From assembly GCA_910579055.1 (NCBI GenBank), contig CAJTSU010000064.1, positions 6,398-18,488 of the forward strand: a stretch of 12,091 nt of DNA, written 5' to 3'. The stretch is from an uncultured Mailhella sp. (GTDB taxonomy: Bacteria > Desulfobacterota > Desulfovibrionia > Desulfovibrionales > Desulfovibrionaceae). The notes below the pieces were generated by a model, which did no database searches, was not told where the DNA came from, and saw only the letters and a program-made list of their open reading frames with translations. Each line of letters opens with the position of its first letter. Positions within the stretch are counted from its first letter, which is position 1. Positions 7,786-12,091 of the stretch are shown here, one piece after another. Position numbers and translations under genes: made by a program.

Positions 7786-7871
7786 GGAAACCTCGTATTG
7801 TTTGCGTCGGAATGGCGTCTCTGCACGTCCCGCACAGCGCCATCAACACGGTTCTGCTACAGAGCCATGTT
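7786..7871 (-). other. mcrBC 5' region without a recognisable promoter
   Basis: This 86-bp stretch between the hydrogenase-operon terminator and mcrB should hold the mcrBC promoter, because the terminator would block read-through. A TTGATG at 7841-7846 (minus strand) could act as a -35 element, but no convincing -10 follows 16-18 bases downstream. mcrBC may be weakly transcribed, use an alternative sigma factor, or rely on leakage through the terminator. Confidence 0.3.
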
Positions 7872-7915
7872 AAAAAAATATATATGGTCAGAAGATCGTG
7901 TTCTGACCATATATA
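7872..7915 (-). terminator. Intrinsic terminator of the hydrogenase operon
   Basis: On the minus strand a perfect 15-bp inverted repeat (arms 7901-7915 and 7879-7893, containing GGTCAGAA and its complement) encloses a 7-base loop and is followed at once by seven T residues (7878 down to 7872). It begins 18 bp after the hndD stop codon. The plus strand lacks a T-run on the other side, so termination is one-directional. The stem is AT-rich at its base. The same palindrome could double as a protein-binding operator for mcrBC. Confidence 0.85.
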
Positions 7916-7933
7916 CTCTTGCGTTTACCTGTT

Positions 7934-9733
7934 TCAGTCTGTCAGCGTCAGGCGCTTCTTGTTGGTGAGAATGCTTTCCGAAGGTTCATTACTCCGGTCG
8001 GCATAGCTGGTGTGCAACAGGGTGTGCGCCTTGTGCGAATTGGGCGCTTCGAGGAAGTCTTCATACAGTTTTTTGACCTGCGGGTTATTGTGCGACTGGC
8101 GGCGCGGCATGGTGCGGTCAATGGCGTAGAGCCCCTGCTGACGCCTGAGGGCGGAGGGGTGGTAATCGGCCTTGACGCGGCTTGTGCCCCCGCCGTCCAC
8201 ACATCCTCCGGGGCAGGCCATGACTTCGATAAAGGCATAGGGCGACTGGCCTTTCAGGGCTTCTTCCGCCAGCCTGCGGGCATTGCGCAGGCCGTGACAG
8301 ACAGCCACCTTGACATGGCCGTTGCCCTCGCCGAGGTCGATATCCGCCTCGCGCACGCCGTCCATGCCGCGCAGGGGCGTTGCTTCCATGCGTTCCATTT
8401 CTTTACCGTTGAGCACAGCGTACACGGTGCGCACCGCGGCTTCCATAACGCCGCCGGTAGACCCGAAGATAACCGCCGCACCGGTGGAAGCGCTCATAAA
8501 GGGGTTATCAAACGGTTCGGGATCGATGGCGGCAAGGTCTACCCCCATGCGGCGCAGCAGACGGGCAAACTCGCGCACCGTGATCACCGCATCCACATCC
8601 GGGATGCCTCCGGACGCGAGTTCGGTACGGCTTGCTTCGTCTTTTTTGGCAATGCAGGGCATGATGGAAATGACGCGGATTTTATGCGGGTCAAGATTCA
8701 TCTTTTCCGGCAGGTAGGTTTTGGCCAGTGCGCCGAACACGGCCTGGGGCGAGCGGGTGGAGGAAAGATGCGGCAGAATGTCCGGGCAGTGTTTTTCCGC
8801 GTAGTTGATCCAGCCCGGACAGCAGGATGTGAACATGGGCAGGGTGTCGCCGTTTTTAATCCGCTCCAGCAGCTCTGTGCCTTCCTCCATGATCACCACG
8901 TCGGCGGCGAAATCGGTATCGAGCACCACATCCGCGCCGATGCGGCGCAGGGCGGCCACAATCTTTCCTTCCACGTTCACGCCGGGAGCGAGGCCGAATT
9001 CCTCGCCCAGCACCACACGCACGGACGGGGCAAAACCGAAGACCGTTGTCATGTCGGGCGAGGCCAGGTAATCCAGCACCTCGTCGTTCTGGTCGCGCTC
9101 GGCCAGCGCACCCGTGGGGCAGACCAGGGTACATTGGCCGCACTGGATGCAGGCCGAGGCCTTGTGAGTGGGGGCCATGCCCACGCCGATACAGGTTCCG
9201 AGTCCCTTGCCGTCTACGGTCAGTGCGGCCACTCCCTGAACCTGACGGCAGACTTCCACGCAGCGCAGGCAGCGGATGCACTTGGTCATGTCGCGGGTCA
9301 TGCCCGCCGCGCTGTCGTCCACAGGGCGATCCGACGCCGCGGGATGCAGGCGGTGGGTGAAGCGGTTGCGGGTCAGGCCCACGGCTTCGCCGAGATCCTG
9401 AAGCTCACAATTGCCGTGACGGGCGCAGGATACGCACTCCTGATCATGATCGGCAAAAATCATTTCCACCTGCAAACGCTGCATGTCACGCACATGTTTG
9501 GAGAAGGTGTCAACTCTCATGCCTTCTTCCATGGGGGTGTCACAGGTGGTGACGATGCGCGTGCCCAAAGCGTCGGTCACTTCCGCAAGGCATACGCGGC
9601 AGGTGGCGGGTTTGTGCCTGAGCGGCTCAAAGCGGCACAGAGAAGGGATGAAGATGCCGTTGCGGCGGGCCACATGCAGAATGGTTTCCCCCGCTTCGAA
9701 CGTATATTCCTGTCCGTTGATGAATGCTTTCAT
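7934..9733 (-). CDS. hndD: HndD-like [FeFe] hydrogenase catalytic subunit
   Basis: A 599-residue cytoplasmic [FeFe] hydrogenase, close in layout to Desulfovibrio HndD (about 585 residues). Domains in order: [2Fe-2S] ferredoxin (C33, C45, C48, C64); His-Cys3 [4Fe-4S] site (H96, C100, C103, C109); two [4Fe-4S] ferredoxin motifs (C152/155/158/162 and C195/198/201/205); then the H-cluster domain with TSCCPGW (C304, C305), MPCIAKKDE (C360) and MACPGGC (C507, C511). The C-terminal small-subunit-like segment ends LYEDFLEAPNSHKAHTLLH. All H-cluster ligands are present, so it should be active if HydEFG maturases exist elsewhere. After the last motif GGG is followed by TS rather than the usual QP. The start at 9733 is set by AAAGGA six bases upstream; a longer frame to 9856 overlaps the upstream gene and adds non-homologous residues. 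It lies 73 bp after the NuoF/GltD fusion gene and shares its operon. Confidence 0.95.
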   Translation of the reverse strand: MKAFINGQEYTFEAGETILHVARRNGIFIPSLCRFEPLRHKPATCRVCLAEVTDALGTRIVTTCDTPMEEGMRVDTFSKHVRDMQRLQVEMIFADHDQECVSCARHGNCELQDLGEAVGLTRNRFTHRLHPAASDRPVDDSAAGMTRDMTKCIRCLRCVEVCRQVQGVAALTVDGKGLGTCIGVGMAPTHKASACIQCGQCTLVCPTGALAERDQNDEVLDYLASPDMTTVFGFAPSVRVVLGEEFGLAPGVNVEGKIVAALRRIGADVVLDTDFAADVVIMEEGTELLERIKNGDTLPMFTSCCPGWINYAEKHCPDILPHLSSTRSPQAVFGALAKTYLPEKMNLDPHKIRVISIMPCIAKKDEASRTELASGGIPDVDAVITVREFARLLRRMGVDLAAIDPEPFDNPFMSASTGAAVIFGSTGGVMEAAVRTVYAVLNGKEMERMEATPLRGMDGVREADIDLGEGNGHVKVAVCHGLRNARRLAEEALKGQSPYAFIEVMACPGGCVDGGGTSRVKADYHPSALRRQQGLYAIDRTMPRRQSHNNPQVKKLYEDFLEAPNSHKAHTLLHTSYADRSNEPSESILTNKKRLTLTD

Positions 9734-9739
9734 CGAAAT

Positions 9740-9745
9740 TCCTTT
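9740..9745 (-). promoter_or_regulatory. Ribosome binding site that sets the hndD start
   Basis: On the minus strand AAAGGA sits six bases before the ATG at 9733. The residues after that ATG (MKAFINGQEYTF) begin the [2Fe-2S] ferredoxin fold directly, which supports this start over the upstream ATG at 9856. Confidence 0.8.
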
Positions 9746-9806
9746 GTTATGAGCTGGAGTGAAGTCTTTGATTGGCAGGGCCGGCACGCTCGTCCGCTCT
9801 TGGCAG

Positions 9807-11801
9807 TCATGCTGCGCCGCCGGGGATGGGGGCTTCGGTGAGCACGGAAAGTACACGGTAGCAGCGCATGCAGCGTGAGGCTTCGGCCCAGGCTTCCTCC
9901 TGTGTCATGGTCTGTTCCACTTCCCTGAAATTGTGTTCACGCTCGGCCGGGTTCAGTTCCCGCAGCTCCACGCGGGCCTGCTTTTCCCTGCCGGGCACGG
10001 GCAGGTTGTCTTTCAGCAGTTTGCCCTGCGCGATCCATTCGGTCAGACGCCGGCGGGAATCAAAGGGAACCTTGCCCGTGGCGAGATATTTGTCGATGGA
10101 GCGCGCGGCGAAATAAGCCTGCCCCATGCCCATGATCAGGGTGGTGGGGCCTTTGGCGCGCGGGCCGGAGGTGCAGTCCCCGCCGGCGAACACGCCTTCA
10201 CGGCTGGTTTCCTGCGCGGAGTTGATAATGATGCAGTGCTTGCTGTCGCGGGCGATGCCTTCATCGTCGCTGAGCATGGCCGGGTCGCTCATCTGACCGA
10301 TGGCCGCGATAACATGGGCGCAGGGCAGCACATGCGCGGAACCTTCAATGGGCCGGACTCCGCGCCGTCCGCTGGCGTCCGGTTCGGTACGTTCCATATC
10401 GACCACGCGCAGGCCGGTGATTTTTCCGTTTTCCGTTATCAGGGCATCCTGTCCGCAGAGAAAATGGAATTCCACACCTTCGCGCCTGGCTTCCTTGATT
10501 TCCTCATGATCCGCAGGCGCGTCCGCTTCGGTGCGGCGGTAAATCAGATGCACCTTGCCGCTTGCGATACGCGCCGCGGCCCGGCAGCAGTCCATGGCCA
10601 CGTTGCCGCCGCCCACAACGACCACGTCCCCGTCAAGCGCGGGAGGGGTTCCCGCTTCCACGCCCTCATAAACGCGTTCAAGAAATTCGATGCCGTTTTC
10701 ATAATCGGGCAGGGAAATGTCTTCCCCCTCCATGCCGAGGTACGAACCCTGCGGGCAGCCGCCGCTGATGAATACGGCGCCATAGCCTTTGGCAAACAGG
10801 TCTTCCACCTTGAAATCACGGCCGAGTTTTTGGTTGTAGATAAAGTTGCCGCCCATGGCCGCCACGATGTCCGTCTCTTCCTGAAGTGTATATTTGGGAA
10901 GGCGATAGACCGGGATACCATAGCGGATCATGCCGCCCGCGCGGGGTTTGGCTTCATAGAGGTCAACCCGATAGCCGCGCTCCAGCAAATGATAGGCGCA
11001 GGAAATCCCCACGGGGCCGGCTCCCACCACGGCCACCCGGGCCTCTTTGGTGGGGGCGCTGTTCTGCGGCTTGAGCATGCCCGAGGCAATGGCCCGATCT
11101 GCCGCGAAGCGCTTGAGGTTGCGGATGGATACAGGTTCGTCCACCTTCGCCCGGCGGCAGGCGCTCTCGCAGGTGCGCACGCAGACGCGGCCGCAGCTGC
11201 CCACCAGGGGGTAATGGCGCAATACCGTATTGGCGGCCAGATCGTTGTGGCCGTCCTTGATGTAGTCGATATAGCGGGGAATATTCACGATGCCCGGGCA
11301 GGCTTCAATGCAGGGGCTGGTAATGGCGCTGTAGAAGCCGTGCGGGCCGTCGGCATCCGTTCCGCCTGCGTGGGCGTGCAGATCATGGGGAAAGTGCAGC
11401 AGGGCGTCGAGCAGGGGCCGGGGGCCGGTTTTGCCCACGCCGCACAGTGAGGTGTGGACCATCTGTTCGGCGATATCCCGCATTTCCCCCCAGTCAGCAT
11501 GGCCGCCGCTACAGGCCTGGGCCAGGGCGTCGCGCAGCAGCGGCGCGCCCGCGCGGCAGGGTGAACATTTGCCGCAGGATTCTGCGGCCACCTTGTCAAA
11601 ATGTTTCCAGAGCGCCCAGAGCAGCGGCGCGTCGGGAGAAAAGACGAGAAACCCGCGTTCGCTGAGAAATATCCGGGCGGGGTTGCCTTCGTCGAACTGG
11701 TCGAAAAGGCTCAGATCAAGCCCCTGGGGGGCGGCGGGGGCATTGGTTCCCCTGTTGTCGTAGACGATGCCGTCCCATACTCCGTAGACAAGCTGCGGCA
11801 T
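9807..11801 (-). CDS. Fusion of NuoF C-terminal Fe-S module with GltD-type NADPH oxidoreductase
   Basis: A 664-residue electron-transfer flavoprotein. Residues 1-140 correspond to the C-terminal part of NuoF/HndC: ESCGKCSPCRAG with C76, C79, C82 and a fourth ligand C120 (SLCGVG), but without the FMN- and NADH-binding part. Residues about 160-620 are GltD-like: a Cys-rich N-terminal Fe-S region (C164, C168, C203, C207, C211, C215), a FAD Rossmann GAGPVG at 260-265, a second nucleotide site VVVGGGNVAMD (394-404) with the YRRTEAD loop typical of NADPH binding, and GVFAGGDC (536-543) closing the FAD site. A final CMRC pair (C644, C647) may hold part of another cluster. Inferred role: passing electrons between NADPH and the hydrogenase encoded next. 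The overall design resembles SfrB-like proteins. AGGAG lies eight bases before the ATG. First gene of the operon. Confidence 0.92.
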   Translation of the reverse strand: MPQLVYGVWDGIVYDNRGTNAPAAPQGLDLSLFDQFDEGNPARIFLSERGFLVFSPDAPLLWALWKHFDKVAAESCGKCSPCRAGAPLLRDALAQACSGGHADWGEMRDIAEQMVHTSLCGVGKTGPRPLLDALLHFPHDLHAHAGGTDADGPHGFYSAITSPCIEACPGIVNIPRYIDYIKDGHNDLAANTVLRHYPLVGSCGRVCVRTCESACRRAKVDEPVSIRNLKRFAADRAIASGMLKPQNSAPTKEARVAVVGAGPVGISCAYHLLERGYRVDLYEAKPRAGGMIRYGIPVYRLPKYTLQEETDIVAAMGGNFIYNQKLGRDFKVEDLFAKGYGAVFISGGCPQGSYLGMEGEDISLPDYENGIEFLERVYEGVEAGTPPALDGDVVVVGGGNVAMDCCRAAARIASGKVHLIYRRTEADAPADHEEIKEARREGVEFHFLCGQDALITENGKITGLRVVDMERTEPDASGRRGVRPIEGSAHVLPCAHVIAAIGQMSDPAMLSDDEGIARDSKHCIIINSAQETSREGVFAGGDCTSGPRAKGPTTLIMGMGQAYFAARSIDKYLATGKVPFDSRRRLTEWIAQGKLLKDNLPVPGREKQARVELRELNPAEREHNFREVEQTMTQEEAWAEASRCMRCYRVLSVLTEAPIPGGAA

Positions 11802-11935
11802 GTGGCAAGCTCCTGAAAACCTGGCGCTGAGGCCGGGGGTGAAGGGAGAGGCCGGATTGAGGATTCGGAGAAGTCCGGCGCGGAAAGAGGGCCTGTGCCG
11901 GATCCGTTTTTTGCACCATGCTGCGGATCGGCTTG
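11802..11935 (-). other. Leader (5' UTR) of the hydrogenase operon
   Basis: About 130 bases separate the predicted transcription start from the first ATG. The leader has an AGGAG at 11810-11814. Near its 5' end GCCGATCCG can pair with a CGGATCCGGC about 17 bases later, with one bulged base, followed by no T-run. No known riboswitch class was recognised, and no credible leader peptide was seen. Confidence 0.4.
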
Positions 11936-11941
11936 GGAGCT

Positions 11942-11970
11942 ATTATATCCGGGACGCGGCAGGGGAGCAA
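11942..11970 (-). promoter_or_regulatory. Sigma70-like promoter of the hydrogenase operon
   Basis: On the minus strand a perfect -10 TATAAT (11947 to 11942) is preceded by 17 bases and a -35 TTGCTC (11970 to 11965) matching 4 of 6 consensus bases. Transcription would start near 11935 and run into the NuoF/GltD fusion and hndD. It fits a two-gene operon ended by the hairpin at 7872-7915. No clear FNR- or Rex-type operator was recognised overlapping it. Confidence 0.65.
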
Positions 11971-11986
11971 GAGAAGGTCAATAAAC

Positions 11987-12039
11987 GCTCTGTTGTAGAG
12001 TTGTGTTGAAAATAACCTTGACCGCCGGAGGCGCGAGCG
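11987..12039 (-). repeat. Dispersed intergenic repeat, copy B
   Basis: Read on the minus strand this 53-bp element begins CGCTCGCGCCTCCGGCGG and aligns gap-free with copy A at 4857-4909 (about 85% identity by manual count). It lies just upstream of the hydrogenase promoter, in opposite orientation to copy A. The adjoining 12040-12091 is GC-rich, with short repeated CGAGC and GGCC units that look like a continuation of the same kind of intergenic repeat; no gene is evident there. Confidence 0.75.
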
Positions 12040-12091
12040 TAGCGAGCTTTGAGGCCGAGCCGAAGGCCGCGCAGCGTTCCCGTTAGCCGAG

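Noticed and set aside
7919..9841. A 640-residue plus-strand open frame opposite hndD
   Set aside because: Antisense to a gene with every hydrogenase motif present; composition is His/Gly/Arg-rich and no family is recognisable.
9734..9856. N-terminal extension of hndD to an ATG at 9856
   Set aside because: It would overlap the preceding gene and add 41 residues that match nothing in the family; the ATG at 9733 has a proper ribosome binding site.
9933..11450. A 505-residue plus-strand open frame opposite the NuoF/GltD fusion
   Set aside because: Same reasoning: antisense shadow with Gly/Ala/His-rich translation and no ribosome binding site or motif.
11716..11970. Possible small minus-strand leader ORF upstream of the fusion gene
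   Set aside because: It overlaps the next gene by about 86 bp in another frame, its ATG lies upstream of the predicted transcription start, and it shows no homology signal.

Overview
The window reads as a chromosomal segment of an anaerobic, moderately GC-rich bacterium. A multi-cluster [FeFe] hydrogenase of the HndD type, a TAXI-type TRAP transporter and intergenic repeats of the CTCCGGCGG kind together suggest a sulfidogenic Desulfovibrionaceae-like organism (Desulfovibrio, Bilophila or a relative). That placement is inference from gene content, not from a marker gene.

Left part (1-4780, + strand): a four-gene, same-strand cluster. It holds an old-yellow-enzyme (OYE) family flavin oxidoreductase cut by the window edge, a fused TRAP transporter permease, an amidohydrolase-fold protein, and a secreted TAXI-family solute-binding protein. 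The binding protein and permease form a complete sodium-driven importer. The two enzymes probably act on the imported carboxylate, which cannot be named from sequence. The amidohydrolase-like protein has lost most of the family's metal ligands, and the OYE protein carries Phe where the usual proton-donor Tyr sits, so the chemistry may be atypical.

Middle part (5031-7785, - strand): a two-gene McrBC type IV restriction system, converging on the transporter cluster. McrC carries a PD-(D/E)xK nuclease core. McrB is a GTPase without the classical N-terminal DNA-binding domain but with a large insertion after Walker A that looks winged-helix-like.

Right part (7872-11970, - strand): a compact hydrogenase operon. 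A good sigma70-like promoter (11942-11970) drives a fusion of a NuoF C-terminal Fe-S module with a GltD-type NADPH oxidoreductase, followed by an HndD-like [FeFe] hydrogenase, and the operon ends at a strong hairpin plus T-run. The arrangement suggests NADPH-linked hydrogen production or oxidation in the cytoplasm, without the HndA, HndB and full HndC partners of the classical NADP-reducing hydrogenase.

Two inverted copies of a 53-bp dispersed repeat (4857-4909 and 11987-12039) bracket the mcrBC-hydrogenase block. No tRNA, rRNA, CRISPR array, insertion sequence or integrase was seen.
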